A DNA stretch of 64,000 nucleotides. Origin: Methylosinus sp. H3A (GTDB lineage: Bacteria > Pseudomonadota > Alphaproteobacteria > Rhizobiales > Beijerinckiaceae). The notes under the pieces were generated by a model, which saw only the letters and a list, made by a program, of their open reading frames with translations, searched no databases and had not been told where the DNA came from. Below are positions 1-8,764 of the stretch, one piece after another. Each line of letters starts with the position of its first letter. Positions within the stretch are counted from its first letter, which is position 1. The stretch covers positions 930,001 to 994,000 of the forward strand of contig NZ_JADNQW010000005.1 in NCBI RefSeq assembly GCF_015709455.1, in the 5' to 3' direction. Both the position numbers and the translations under genes were made by a program.

Positions 1-59
1 CCTGAGGCTCGGCGCTCCGTCTTCGACAAAGCCCCCGGAAATCGGCTAAAGGTCGCTGT

Positions 60-124
60 CCCTAAAGCGTTTCCAGCCGAAGCGGCCGCCGGTTCTGCGT
101 TGGAAGCGCGTCGAAACAAAAGCA
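60..124. repeat. Hyphomicrobiales-type intergenic repeat
   Basis: This non-coding stretch opens with CCTAAAGCGTTTCCAGCCGA and ends with GCGCGTCGAAACAAAAGCAT. It resembles a dispersed element I recall from many rhizobial genomes, built as AAAGCGTTTTC, a short variable centre, then GCGTCGAAACAAAA. It runs directly into the hairpin at 125-166. Recognition is from memory of the pattern, not from a search. Confidence 0.45.
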
Positions 125-166
125 TAGAGTCTTTTCATGTTTTCCTTGAAACATGAAAAGACTCTA
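125..166. repeat. perfect 18-bp inverted repeat (hairpin)
   Basis: The left arm at 125-142 (TAGAGTCTTTTCATGTTT) is the exact reverse complement of the right arm at 149-166, with a 6-nt loop TCCTTG. It lies 21 bases before the ATG chosen for the ribonuclease D gene, so it would fold in that mRNA leader. The sequence is AT-rich compared with its surroundings. It could be the end of a dispersed palindromic element or a terminator/processing stem. Confidence 0.7.
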
Positions 167-187
167 GAGAAAGCGAATCACACCCCC

Positions 188-802
188 ATGACCATCCGCG
201 TGCATTCGGGCGATCTGCCGGACGGCGCCGATCTCGGCCCTGTCGTCGCCATCGATACGGAAACGCTCGGCCTCAATCCGCATCGCGACCGGCTCTGCCT
301 CGTCCAGCTCTCTGGCGGGAACGGCGACGCCGATCTCGTTCGCATCGCGCCCGGGCAGACGCAGGCGCCCAATCTCACGCGCCTGCTCGCCGATCCGAAA
401 GTGCTGAAGCTGTTCCATTTCGCGCGCTTCGACATCGCCATTCTGGCCAAGACCTTCGGCGTGATGGCGGAGCCCGTCTATTGCACCAAGATCGCCTCCA
501 AGCTCATCCGCACCTATACCGACCGCCATGGGCTCAAGGATCTCGTGCGCGAATTGCTCGCCGTGGAAATCTCCAAGCAGCAGCAATCCTCGGACTGGGG
601 CGCGGCGACGCTTTCGGACGCGCAGCTCGCCTATGCGGCCTCGGACGTGCTCTATCTCCATGCGCTGCGAGAGAAGCTCGACGTCATGCTGGCCCGCGAG
701 GGCCGCGCCGATCTCGCCGCCCGCTGCTTCGACTTTCTGCCGACGCGCGCCCGGCTCGATCTCGCGGGCTGGCCGGAGACCGATATTTTCTCGCATGAAT
801 GA
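188..802 (+). CDS. rnd: ribonuclease D-type 3'-5' exonuclease
   Basis: A DEDD-family 3'-5' exonuclease of 204 residues, the short alphaproteobacterial form that lacks the HRDC domains of E. coli RNase D (about 375 residues). The DEDD residues are visible: AIDTET early (Exo I, D and E), HFARFD in the middle (Exo II) and YAASDVLYLH near the C-terminus (Exo III, YxxxD). These coordinate two metal ions for hydrolysis of structured RNA 3' ends. An upstream in-frame ATG at 137 lies inside the hairpin at 125-166, so the ATG at 188 is preferred. It is followed by lptC after 72 bases, a common order in this group. Confidence 0.88.
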   Translation: MTIRVHSGDLPDGADLGPVVAIDTETLGLNPHRDRLCLVQLSGGNGDADLVRIAPGQTQAPNLTRLLADPKVLKLFHFARFDIAILAKTFGVMAEPVYCTKIASKLIRTYTDRHGLKDLVRELLAVEISKQQQSSDWGAATLSDAQLAYAASDVLYLHALREKLDVMLAREGRADLAARCFDFLPTRARLDLAGWPETDIFSHE

Positions 803-874
803 CGCCTCGAATTCGCCATGCGGCCGGCGTTATCTCGCGGGCGTTTTCGCGCAGGGATGGCGAGCAGGAATTGA

Positions 875-1570
875 ATGAACGACGCCTCGCCGCCGACCGA
901 TAGACGCGACCGGCTCGCCTCCTTCATCGCGCCGCGTCGCGACGCCATTCCGCAGGCGCGGCGCCATTCCCAGCGCGTCGCCCGGCTGAGGCGCTGGCTG
1001 CTGTGGGGCAGCGGCTCCATTCTCGCCGCCGTGGCCGTCGGCGTCGGCTTCCATTCGCTGCGCTTTCTGCCGGCCGATCTGCGCTTCGCGCGCATCGCCA
1101 CGCAGGGCACGCGCATCACCATTGAGAGCCCCAAGCTCGTCGGCTATCGCAAGGACGGCCGCCCCTATGAGCTGCGCGCCCGCACCGGCATACAGGATAT
1201 CGCCAAGCCCGATGTGTTCGAGCTTGAGCAGCTCGAGGTGCATATCCAGAGCGACAACGAATCCAATGTCGTGCTGACTGCGGAAAAAGGCCTCTATGAC
1301 GCCAAGAAGGACCGCGCCCACCTCTCCGGCGGCGCCCGCCTCTTCGACGGCAAGCGCTACGACTTGCGCACCGACGCCGCCGTGATCGATTTTCGCGGCA
1401 ATCTCGTCACCTCGGACCAGGCTGTCAAGCTGACGCTGGACAGATCGATCGTGACGGCGCAATCGGTCGAATTCTCGCAGAACGAGCGGCGCGCGACTTT
1501 TTCCGGCGCGGTGCATACGACGCTGCCCGGCGACGACGAGGATGGCGCGGCGGAAGGATCGTCTCCATGA
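875..1570 (+). CDS. lptC: LPS export periplasmic protein LptC
   Basis: Inner-membrane anchored component of the Lpt machine that passes lipopolysaccharide from LptB2FG to LptA in the periplasm. The 231-residue protein has a basic cytoplasmic N-terminus rich in Arg, one membrane segment around residues 42-60 (LLWGSGSILAAVAVGVGF) and a long periplasmic beta-rich domain containing the region of ESPKLVGYRKDGRPYELRA. It is longer than E. coli LptC (191 residues), usual for alphaproteobacteria. The stop codon overlaps the lptA start as ATGA, so translation is coupled. Confidence 0.85.
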   Translation: MNDASPPTDRRDRLASFIAPRRDAIPQARRHSQRVARLRRWLLWGSGSILAAVAVGVGFHSLRFLPADLRFARIATQGTRITIESPKLVGYRKDGRPYELRARTGIQDIAKPDVFELEQLEVHIQSDNESNVVLTAEKGLYDAKKDRAHLSGGARLFDGKRYDLRTDAAVIDFRGNLVTSDQAVKLTLDRSIVTAQSVEFSQNERRATFSGAVHTTLPGDDEDGAAEGSSP

Positions 1571-2163
1571 AAAGCTTTCATATCCTGAAAATCTTTCATT
1601 TCCTGCCCCTCGCAATGGCCGCGCTTCTGGCCGCGGCGCCGCTCGCCGCCAAAGGGCGCTCCGGCGGCATACTCCCCGGCTCCAGCGCCAAGGATCCGGT
1701 CGACATAGACGCCGGCAAGCTCGATTATTTCGACAAGGAGCAAAAGCTCGTCTATTCCGGCGGCGTCGTCGTGGTGAACGGCCCCTCGACGCTGAAGGCC
1801 TCGCGCCTCATCCTCTTCCTGGACAAGGCGCAGCAGGGCCAAGAGAGCGGCGGCAGCGACCGCGTCCGTCACATAGACGCCGAGGGGCCGGTGACGCTCG
1901 TCTCCAAGGATCAGATCGGGTCCGGCGACAAAGGCAGCTACGACCGCGGCGAGAACAAGGTCTATCTCATCGGCAATGTGACCTTGAGCCAGGGCGACAA
2001 TGTCGCCAAGGGCGAGAAACTCGTCTACGACGTCGGGACGGGACAAGCGACGATCCTCGGCCAGCGTGTGCGCAGCATTTTCACGCCCGGCGAGGCCAAG
2101 GGCGAGAAGAAAGAAAAGAAAGAACCGGCTCCCGTCGCCGAAGAGCGTCGCCGCGCCGACTGA
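1567..2163 (+). CDS. lptA: LPS transport periplasmic protein LptA
   Basis: Periplasmic OstA-like protein of 198 residues forming the beta-jellyroll bridge that carries LPS to the outer membrane LptD/E complex. A signal peptide is visible at residues 1-28 (hydrophobic LPLAMAALLAAAPLAA with cleavage after AxA). The core contains the OstA pattern (IDAGKLDYFDKEQKLVYSGG, NKVYLIGNVTL). The C-terminus is a low-complexity Lys/Glu tail. The start overlaps the lptC stop (ATGA). The usual next genes lptB and rpoN do not follow; the next genes are convergent and unrelated. Confidence 0.85.
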   Translation: MKSFHILKIFHFLPLAMAALLAAAPLAAKGRSGGILPGSSAKDPVDIDAGKLDYFDKEQKLVYSGGVVVVNGPSTLKASRLILFLDKAQQGQESGGSDRVRHIDAEGPVTLVSKDQIGSGDKGSYDRGENKVYLIGNVTLSQGDNVAKGEKLVYDVGTGQATILGQRVRSIFTPGEAKGEKKEKKEPAPVAEERRRAD

Positions 2164-2169
2164 GGCCCG

Positions 2170-2631
2170 TCAGCGTCGATAAGTCCCGATCAGCGCCGTC
2201 TCCTCGAGCAACGCCTCATTGGCGGCGCGCTCCACCTCCAGACAGCTCGGCTCCTTGCGCGAAACCGGAAGCGCGGGGGTCGAAACCGCCAGCAGGCGGA
2301 AGCGATAGCGATGGACGCCATGGCGCGGCGGCGGGCACGGCCCGCCATAGCCAGAGCCCTCGAAATCATTGATCCCCTGCAAAAACCCGCGTTGCGGCCC
2401 TGGCCGTCCGGCGCCCTCGGGAAGGCCCGTGGCGTCGCCCGCGAGATCATAGACGGCCCAGTGACGCCACACGCCCGCTGACGCGTCGGGATCGTCGCAG
2501 AGCAGGACGAAGCTCTTGGTCTGCGCCGGCGCGTCGTTCCAGAGCAGCGGCGGCGAGACATTGGCGCCGTCGCATGTGTATTTGCGGGGAATCTCCTCCC
2601 CATGGGCGAAGGCCGGCGATTGCAGCCGCAT
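2170..2631 (-). CDS. YbhB/YbcL family PEBP-like protein
   Basis: A 153-residue member of the phosphatidylethanolamine-binding protein family (bacterial YbhB/YbcL type). It has the anion-binding signature CDDPDA around residues 45-50 with WRHWAVYD just after, and the second motif HGVHRYRF near residue 104. The biochemical role of bacterial PEBPs is not settled; small-ligand or kinase-inhibitor functions have been suggested. The ATG at 2631 gives the usual family length; the open frame upstream is read-through inside the alanine dehydrogenase gene. It lies 23 bases downstream of ald on the same strand and converges with lptA. Confidence 0.85.
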   Translation of the reverse strand: MRLQSPAFAHGEEIPRKYTCDGANVSPPLLWNDAPAQTKSFVLLCDDPDASAGVWRHWAVYDLAGDATGLPEGAGRPGPQRGFLQGINDFEGSGYGGPCPPPRHGVHRYRFRLLAVSTPALPVSRKEPSCLEVERAANEALLEETALIGTYRR

Positions 2632-2654
2632 ATCGTGACGCTCCTTCTCGAATG

Positions 2655-3770
2655 TCAGATATTCAAGAATTTCTCCGCCGGCGCGAAAGGAAGCCCGAGC
2701 GCCGCGGCGACGGATGCGTTGACGATCTCGCCGCGCGCGACCGTGAGGCCTGCGGCAAGATGCGGATCGTCGCGCAGCGCGCCGAGCCCTTTGTCGGCGA
2801 GCGCCAGCACGAAAGGCAGCGTCGCGGTCGCAAGAGCGAAAGTAGAGGTGCGCGGCACCGCGCCCGGCATATTGGCCACGCAATAATGGACGACGTCGTC
2901 GACGACATAGGCGGGATCGGAATGCGTCGTCGGTCGCGAGGTCTCGCAGCAGCCGCCCTGATCGATCGCCACATCGACGATGACCGAGCCCGGCTTCATG
3001 CCGGCGAGCATGCCGCGGCTGACGAGCTTGGGCGCCGCGGCGCCCGGAACCAGCGCGGCGCCGATGACGAGATCGGCGCGGCGGACGAGCTCGGCGATCG
3101 CCGTCGGCGTCGAGAAAATCGTGCGCGCCGCAGCGCCGAAGCGCGCGGAAAGGCGCCGCAGCGGCTCGGCGCCGCGATCGGCGACGATGACGCTCGCGCC
3201 CATACCGAGCGCGATCATCGTCGCCTGCGTCCCCACCGTCCCCGCACCGAGGATCACCACCTCGGCCGGCGGCACGCCCGGCGCGCCGGAGAGCAGCACG
3301 CCGCGCCCGCCCATGGATTTTTCCAAACATCGGGCCCCCGCCTGCGGCGCGAGGCGCCCGGCGATCTCGGACATTGGCGCGAGCAGCGGCAGGCCGCCGA
3401 AGGGCGAGGTGACCGTCTCATAAGCGATACAGATCGCGCCGGAGCGCATCAGCTCCAGCGCTTGCGCGCGATCGGCGGCGAGATGCAGATAGGCGAAGAG
3501 CAGCTGCCCCGGCCGCAATCGCTCGCGCTCCAGCGGCTGCGGCTCCTTCACCTTCACGATGAGGTCGGCGGAGGAAAAGATCGACTCCGGCCCCTCGACG
3601 ATCGCCGCGCCCGCGGTCTGAAAATCGCCGTCGGAAAGCCCCGCGCCAACGCCCGCGCCGCTCTCCACCATCACGAAATGACCGCGTTGCACGAGCTCGT
3701 AGACGCCGGCGGGCGTCAGCGCCACGCGAAATTCATTGTCCTTGATTTCCCTGGGCGCACCGACGCGCAT
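2655..3770 (-). CDS. ald: alanine dehydrogenase
   Basis: NAD-dependent L-alanine dehydrogenase (alanine + NAD = pyruvate + ammonia + NADH), 371 residues, the normal family length. Visible features are the N-terminal [17 protein letters not shown] motif, the substrate lysine in IVKVKEPQ, the histidine in FAYLHLA, a Rossmann dinucleotide fold ([20 protein letters not shown]) and the conserved C-terminal [14 protein letters not shown]. It starts 12 bases downstream of the phosphoribosyltransferase gene and precedes the PEBP gene, so the three are probably cotranscribed. The enzyme can recycle NADH during oxygen limitation, which would fit the stress-like neighbours, but that is inference. Confidence 0.93.
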   Translation of the reverse strand: MRVGAPREIKDNEFRVALTPAGVYELVQRGHFVMVESGAGVGAGLSDGDFQTAGAAIVEGPESIFSSADLIVKVKEPQPLERERLRPGQLLFAYLHLAADRAQALELMRSGAICIAYETVTSPFGGLPLLAPMSEIAGRLAPQAGARCLEKSMGGRGVLLSGAPGVPPAEVVILGAGTVGTQATMIALGMGASVIVADRGAEPLRRLSARFGAAARTIFSTPTAIAELVRRADLVIGAALVPGAAAPKLVSRGMLAGMKPGSVIVDVAIDQGGCCETSRPTTHSDPAYVVDDVVHYCVANMPGAVPRTSTFALATATLPFVLALADKGLGALRDDPHLAAGLTVARGEIVNASVAAALGLPFAPAEKFLNI

Positions 3771-3782
3771 CAGAGCCTCCGA

Positions 3783-4481
3783 TCATGACCGCGACGAGAA
3801 ACGATCGAGGATTCCGATTACCTCTTCGTCGTCGATCTGGCGAAAATTCTCATAGAAAAAGCCGATCGCGCCGAAGTCGCGATAATGTTCGAGACACACG
3901 AGCTCGTCGGCCTCGTGGCGCAGCGGCTCCAGCGCATCGGTCGGCGCGACAGGGACGGCGAGAATGAGCTTGGCCGGATGCAGCGCTCTGACGGCGCGCA
4001 GAGCCGCGCGTGTCGTCGCCCCGGTCGCGACGCCGTCATCCACGACGACGGCGAGCTTGCCGGCGGGGTCCGGCCGCGCCCTGCCGCCGAGATAGACGTC
4101 GCGCCGCCGCTCGATCTCGGCGCGCTCGCGCGCGCAGACCGCCTGGAACACGGACTCCGTCACCTCCGCCGCCTCGATCACATCCTCGTTGCGGACGATG
4201 ATCGGAGCGCCGCCATCGGCGAGCGCGCCCATGGCGAGCTCCGGCTGATAGGGAACGCCGATCTTGCGCACGAGCACGAGATCGAGCGGAGCCTTCAGCC
4301 TCTCCGCAATATGCGCGGCGACGGGAACGCCTCCGCGCGGCAGCGCATAAACGACCGCCGCCTCGCCGGCATGCGCGACGAGCGCATCGGCGAGCCGACG
4401 ACCGGCGTCGTCACGATCACGAAACGGCATGGCGATCCAGCTCCGGCGCGGATGCGCGACGCTTTCGATATAGTCGGACAT
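3783..4481 (-). CDS. phosphoribosyltransferase domain protein
   Basis: Type I PRTase-fold protein of 232 residues. The PRPP-binding loop is at about residues 145-160 (VVVDDGVATGATTRAA, two adjacent Asp then T-G-A-T-T). An upstream strand-loop VYALPRGGVPVA and the RKIGVPYQPELAMGA segment are typical of the stand-alone PRTases found beside alpha/beta hydrolases and stress genes. The substrate base is not evident from sequence. It is separated by 24 bases from the HPF/cold-shock gene upstream. Together with the PRPP synthetase and PncB nearby it suggests that PRPP-dependent salvage is the theme of this locus. Confidence 0.8.
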   Translation of the reverse strand: MSDYIESVAHPRRSWIAMPFRDRDDAGRRLADALVAHAGEAAVVYALPRGGVPVAAHIAERLKAPLDLVLVRKIGVPYQPELAMGALADGGAPIIVRNEDVIEAAEVTESVFQAVCARERAEIERRRDVYLGGRARPDPAGKLAVVVDDGVATGATTRAALRAVRALHPAKLILAVPVAPTDALEPLRHEADELVCLEHYRDFGAIGFFYENFRQIDDEEVIGILDRFSSRS

Positions 4482-4505
4482 TTCGTCGATGCGAGGGCCC
4501 CGCGC

Positions 4506-5072
4506 TCACGAGGGCGCCCGCTCACCGAGCGGCCGCACCGCGCTCGCCTGCGGACCTTTCTCACCATCTTCAGGCACATAGCGCACGCGATCGCCGCTCT
4601 CGAGCGCCGCGAACCCCGCGCCTTCGACGCTATTGCGGTGAAAATAGAGTTCAAGCCCATCCTCGCTTTCTAAGAATCCATAGCCGTCCTCACGCATCAG
4701 CCGCCGCACTACGCCGATCGCCGGCTCCGCATGTTGCTTCACATGTCCCTCGAGGCGGCGAACCTGATCCTGCAGCCGCCTTCGCGCGCGCTTGAAAGCG
4801 TCGTTGAGCGCGAAATCGAAATCCTGATAGCGCTCGTCCTCCGGCGGCGTGCGCTCGACGATCGCCTCGCGCCCATCCGGCAGAGCGAGGCGAATGTTGA
4901 TCTCATATTGTCCGCCGCTCTGATGGCGCGCGCTCGGCGCCTTGACGACGACGCGGCAGGCGGTGACGCGACCGAACCGCGTCTCGAGCTCGTCTATGTG
5001 ATGCGAGATGCGCGCCTGCGCCTGCGGCGAAGCCTCCATGCCCTGAAAGTCGATTTCCGGCGTCGTCTGCAT
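4506..5072 (-). CDS. HPF/RaiA-like domain fused to a cold-shock domain
   Basis: A 188-residue two-domain protein. Residues 1-105 resemble the ribosome hibernation promoting factor/RaiA (S30AE) fold: a HIDELETRFGRVTACRVVV segment, a second strand region EINIRLALPDGREAIVE, and an acidic-then-basic helix with FALNDAFKRARRRLQDQ. Residues 117-182 are a cold-shock domain with RNP1-like DGYGFLES and RNP2-like ELYFHRNSV. Such proteins are expected to bind stalled or 100S ribosomes and single-stranded RNA. The ATG at 5072 is preceded by GGAG on the minus strand and sits at the start of recognisable homology; the open frame extends upstream without a domain. It is divergent from the hydrolase gene. Confidence 0.8.
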   Translation of the reverse strand: MQTTPEIDFQGMEASPQAQARISHHIDELETRFGRVTACRVVVKAPSARHQSGGQYEINIRLALPDGREAIVERTPPEDERYQDFDFALNDAFKRARRRLQDQVRRLEGHVKQHAEPAIGVVRRLMREDGYGFLESEDGLELYFHRNSVEGAGFAALESGDRVRYVPEDGEKGPQASAVRPLGERAPS

Positions 5073-5193
5073 GGCCGAGTCTCCGTTCTCGTGACGCGAA
5101 TTTCGCCGTCGATCGCATGACGGCGCGATAGATAGATAGGGCGGGCGAGTGGCGGATCGCGGCGCGTGGCGTCGCGGCCCAAGGATGCGTGTC

Positions 5194-5844
5194 ATGGCGA
5201 CGCCGATTGCAGAATTCGAGGCGGCCGTCGGCCAGCGCGGCCTTTGCGGGGCGCTCGCCGTTCCCCACGATGCGCGCGCGCTGGTGATCTTCGCGCATGG
5301 CTCGGGCTCCTCGCGCTTCAGCCCGCGCAATAATTTCGTCGCCGCGGCGTTGCGCGAGACAGGCCTCGCGACGCTGCTGATGGATCTCTTGACCGAGGAC
5401 GAAGCGCGCGATCGCCGCAATGTCTTCGACATTCCGATGCTCGCCGAACGCGTCGTCGAGGCGATCGACTGGGCCGCGGCCGAGCCTGCGCTCCGTGATC
5501 TTTCGATCGGCCTCTTCGGCGCGAGCACGGGCGCGGCCGCGGCTCTCGTCGCGGCGGCCGAACGGCCGCAATGCGTGCGGGCGATCGTCTCGCGCGGCGG
5601 GCGGCCCGATCTCGCCGGCGAGGCGCTCGAGCATGTGCGCGCGCCGACATTGCTCATCATTGGCGGCCTCGATTTCGAAGTTCTTAATCTCAATCGCATG
5701 GCGGCGAGACGTCTGCGCGATGTACGCCTCGACGTCGTGCCTGGAGCGACACATTTGTTCGAGGAGCCTGGAACTCTGGAACAGGTCGTAGAGCTCGCAA
5801 TCCGATGGTTCGCCGAGAGATTGACGCGGCGCGACCAAAGCTGA
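5194..5844 (+). CDS. alpha/beta hydrolase (dienelactone hydrolase-like)
   Basis: A 216-residue alpha/beta hydrolase. The nucleophile elbow is GAST-G (Ser111), with Asp160 in GGLDFE and His187 in GATHLFEE forming a plausible triad; an oxyanion segment IFAHGSGSSRFSPRN lies near the N-terminus. The substrate is unknown. Related proteins are often encoded beside, or fused to, a phosphoribosyltransferase, and a PRTase gene lies about 700 bases away here. In-frame starts exist at 5149 (GTG), 5185 and 5194 (ATG); 5194 was chosen because an AAGG box sits 9 bases before it and homology begins just after. The next gene follows after 29 bases. Confidence 0.82.
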   Translation: MATPIAEFEAAVGQRGLCGALAVPHDARALVIFAHGSGSSRFSPRNNFVAAALRETGLATLLMDLLTEDEARDRRNVFDIPMLAERVVEAIDWAAAEPALRDLSIGLFGASTGAAAALVAAAERPQCVRAIVSRGGRPDLAGEALEHVRAPTLLIIGGLDFEVLNLNRMAARRLRDVRLDVVPGATHLFEEPGTLEQVVELAIRWFAERLTRRDQS

Positions 5845-5873
5845 ACGCCGCCCCGCGTGTTCGAGAGGCGCCC

Positions 5874-7391
5874 ATGACGACTCTGGCCGAGACGCAACCA
5901 TTTCTGAAGCGTCTCTTCGAGCGCCTCGATTTCGCGCCGCAACCGATCGGCGCCGAGACGAAACATGCGCTCGAGCATTGGCGGACGACGCGACGCGGCG
6001 TCGCGCCCAGTTTCGCCGACGTCGTCGCCGATCTTCGTCATTCCGGCTTCGCCTTTCGCGCCGTGCCGGAGGCGCGCGATTATGAGATCGTCATCGGCGC
6101 CAAGGCGGTCGCGCCTCTGCTCGGCGCCGTCGCGGAGGGCGCGCGCTTGAGCGAAGCGCCCAACCGCCGCGGCGCCGTTCGCCTGCGACGCCTCTTCGAC
6201 GAAGCCCTACGCGTGGGCGAGCCCGCGCTGGTCGAGTTCACCCTCGTCGAAAAGGGTCGCGACCGCGCCGGCGTCGAGCTGCTCGCCGCGCCGCTAGCGC
6301 TCGCCGACGGCGCGCTCGGCGCCGTGCTCGGCGCGATGAACATTCAGCGCTTTGAAACGCCGGCGCCGGCGCGCGAAGCGCCGCCCCGAGGCGACGAGCA
6401 AATCCTCTTGTTCGCGCTCGGCTCGAGCCGCGCGCTCGGTGAGCGCGTCGCGCGCGAATTGGGCCTTGCGCTCTCGCCGCATGAGGAGCGACGCTTCGAG
6501 GATGACGAGCGCAAGGTCCGACCGCTCGTCGAGGTGCGCGACAAGGACGTCTATGTCGTCTCCAGCCTCGAGGGCGAGGCGGGAGACAGCGGCGCCGACA
6601 AGCTCATGCGCCTCCTCTTCTTCATCGGCGCGCTGCGCGACGCCGGCGCCGCGCGCGTCACCGCCGTCTCGCCCTATCTCTGCTATGCGCGCAAGGATCG
6701 CCGCACCAAGCCGCTGGACCCCGTCGCGACGCGCTATGTCGCGCAATTGTTCGAAGCCATCGGCGCGGATCGCATCGTGACCATCGACGCGCATAATATC
6801 GCCGCCTTCGAGAACGCCTTTCGCATAGAGAGCCTCGCGCTCGACGCGCAGGCTGTGTTCGCGCGTTATTTCGCGCATCGGCTCGGCGCGGAGCCGGTCG
6901 CTGTCGTCTCGCCGGATCTCGGCGGTGAGAAGCGCGCCGAGCTCTTCCGCCAGCGTTTAGAGACGATCTTCGCGCGGCCGGTGGCCAAGGGCTTCATGGA
7001 CAAGCACCGCAGCATGGGCGAGATCACCGGCGAAATCTTCGCCGGCGATGTGGCCGGCCGCGCCGTCGTCATTCTCGACGATCTCATCAGCAGCGGCGGC
7101 ACGATGGCGCGCGCCGCGCGCGCCTGCCGCGCGCATGGCGCGACGCGCGTGCTTCTCGCCGCCACGCACGGCCTCTTCACACGCGACGCCGAAGCGGCGC
7201 TGCGCGAGGCGCCGATCGACGAGATCGTCATCACCGACACTGTCTCCACGAGCGAGACCGTCGCGCAACGCCTGCGCGGCCGTCTCGTCACGCTCGGCGT
7301 CGAGACGCTGCTCGCCGAGGCGATCGCCCGTCTACATAGCGGCGGCTCCATCGATGAATTGCTCGAGACTGGTCCGAAAGGCGCCCCATGA
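5874..7391 (+). CDS. prs: ribose-phosphate pyrophosphokinase with PAS-like N-terminal extension
   Basis: PRPP synthetase (ribose 5-phosphate + ATP = PRPP + AMP) of 505 residues, against about 310 for ordinary Prs. The catalytic part starts near residue 170. It shows the YARKDRRTKPLDP segment (about residues 271-283), the SPDLGGEKRAE motif and the PRPP-binding loop DDLISSGGTM (residues 402-411). The first about 160 residues look like a PAS_5-type fold (HWRTTRRGVAPSFADV, then a strand-rich region with IVIGAKAVAPLLGA); that assignment is inference. The ATG at 5874 is preferred to an earlier in-frame start at 5805, which lies inside the hydrolase gene. The stop overlaps the pncB start as ATGA. 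Confidence 0.85.
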   Translation: MTTLAETQPFLKRLFERLDFAPQPIGAETKHALEHWRTTRRGVAPSFADVVADLRHSGFAFRAVPEARDYEIVIGAKAVAPLLGAVAEGARLSEAPNRRGAVRLRRLFDEALRVGEPALVEFTLVEKGRDRAGVELLAAPLALADGALGAVLGAMNIQRFETPAPAREAPPRGDEQILLFALGSSRALGERVARELGLALSPHEERRFEDDERKVRPLVEVRDKDVYVVSSLEGEAGDSGADKLMRLLFFIGALRDAGAARVTAVSPYLCYARKDRRTKPLDPVATRYVAQLFEAIGADRIVTIDAHNIAAFENAFRIESLALDAQAVFARYFAHRLGAEPVAVVSPDLGGEKRAELFRQRLETIFARPVAKGFMDKHRSMGEITGEIFAGDVAGRAVVILDDLISSGGTMARAARACRAHGATRVLLAATHGLFTRDAEAALREAPIDEIVITDTVSTSETVAQRLRGRLVTLGVETLLAEAIARLHSGGSIDELLETGPKGAP

Positions 7392-8764
7392 CCGCATCCG
7401 CCCTTTTCGTCGATCTCTATGAGATCGCCATGCTACGCGCCTATTTCGAGCTCGGCTTGGCGGAGCGCCGCGCGGCCTTCGGCCTCTTCGTGCGGCGCCT
7501 GCCGCCATCGCGCAATTTTCTGCTCGCCTGCGGACTCACCGAGGTGCTGAAGGAGCTGAAAACGCTCCGCTATGACGAGGAGGATTTGCGCTATCTTTCT
7601 TCGCTCGGCGCCTTCCCGGAGGATTTCCTCAATTGGCTCGCGCAATTTCGCTTCACCGGCGACATTCGCGCTCTGCCGGAGGGAACGCCCTTCTTCGCCA
7701 ATGAGCCGATTCTCGAAGTCACCGCGCCGATCGGCGAAGCGCAGATCGTCGAGACATTGATCCTCAATCAGATCGGGTTGCAGACGATCCTCGCCTCCAA
7801 GGCGGCGCGCATGGTCTTCGCCGCGCGCGGACGCGCGATCGTCGATTTCGGCGCAAGGCGCGCACAGGGCTTCGACGCCGCAGTGAAAGGCGCGCGCGCC
7901 TTCTACATCGCCGGCGTCGCAGCGACTTCCGATCTCGCCGCCGGCCGCGCCTATGACATCCCCGTCGCCGGCACCATGGCGCACAGCTTCGTCGAGGCCT
8001 GCCCTTCGGAGGCCGCCGCCTTCGAGGCCTATGCCCGCATCTTTCCGCGCACGACGCTGCTCGTCGACACTTATGACGCTCTCGCGGGCTTGCGCAAAAT
8101 CGTCGCGCTCGCGCAGGAGATGGGCGCCGATTTCGACGTCCATGCGATAAGGCTCGATTCCGGCGATCTCGACGCCCTCTCGCGGCAAGCGCGGCGCATA
8201 TTGGATGAAGGCGGACTCGGCCGAGTCGAGATCGTCGCGAGCGGCGGCCTCGACGAAGCCCGCATCGATCGTCTCGCGACGTCCGGCGCGCCGATCGACG
8301 TCTTCGGAGTCGGCACGGAAATGGCGGCCTCCACCGACGCGCCGGCGCTCGACATTGCGTACAAGCTCGTCGAATTCGCAGGCGAAGGACGCATGAAGCT
8401 CTCCCCCGGCAAACGCACGCTGCCCGGCCGCAAGCAGATCTTCCGCCAGTTTCACGACGGCGTCGCCGTGCGCGACGTGATCGCGTGCGAGGAGGAGCGC
8501 TATTCCGGCGTTCCTCTGCTCGAGCCCGTGATGCGCGACGGCGAAATCATGGAGCGGCGCCCGAGCCTGCTCGACATTCGCGACCATGCGCGCGCGGCGA
8601 TGGCGGCGCTGCCGGCCGATGTGCGGAGCCTTGCGCCTTGCGCCGGGCCCTATCCGGTGACGATCAGCATGGGCCTCGCGGAATATGAACGCCGAGTGGA
8701 GGCGTCTCTCGCGCGCGAGATGCGCCCGCCGGCGAAACAGCCGCATCTTACCCGATGTTCGTGA
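7388..8764 (+). CDS. pncB: nicotinate phosphoribosyltransferase
   Basis: Catalyses nicotinate + PRPP (+ ATP) to nicotinate mononucleotide in the Preiss-Handler NAD salvage pathway. The 458-residue protein shows the family features: an N-terminal DLYEIAML segment, VDFGARRAQGFDAA, the histidine of GTMAHSF expected near the active site, the phosphate-binding RLDSGDLDALS and the C-terminal barrel motif DVFGVGTEMAASTDAPALD. It is translationally coupled to the PRPP synthetase (ATGA), which would supply its cosubstrate, and nicotinamidase lies 1 kb downstream to supply nicotinate. Its 3' end overlaps the convergent kinase gene by 17 bases. Confidence 0.92.
   Translation: MTASALFVDLYEIAMLRAYFELGLAERRAAFGLFVRRLPPSRNFLLACGLTEVLKELKTLRYDEEDLRYLSSLGAFPEDFLNWLAQFRFTGDIRALPEGTPFFANEPILEVTAPIGEAQIVETLILNQIGLQTILASKAARMVFAARGRAIVDFGARRAQGFDAAVKGARAFYIAGVAATSDLAAGRAYDIPVAGTMAHSFVEACPSEAAAFEAYARIFPRTTLLVDTYDALAGLRKIVALAQEMGADFDVHAIRLDSGDLDALSRQARRILDEGGLGRVEIVASGGLDEARIDRLATSGAPIDVFGVGTEMAASTDAPALDIAYKLVEFAGEGRMKLSPGKRTLPGRKQIFRQFHDGVAVRDVIACEEERYSGVPLLEPVMRDGEIMERRPSLLDIRDHARAAMAALPADVRSLAPCAGPYPVTISMGLAEYERRVEASLAREMRPPAKQPHLTRCS

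Noticed and set aside
2..49. Open frame ending in TAA at 47-49, perhaps the C-terminus of an upstream gene
   Set aside because: Only 15 residues are visible with no conserved pattern, so a gene end cannot be supported.
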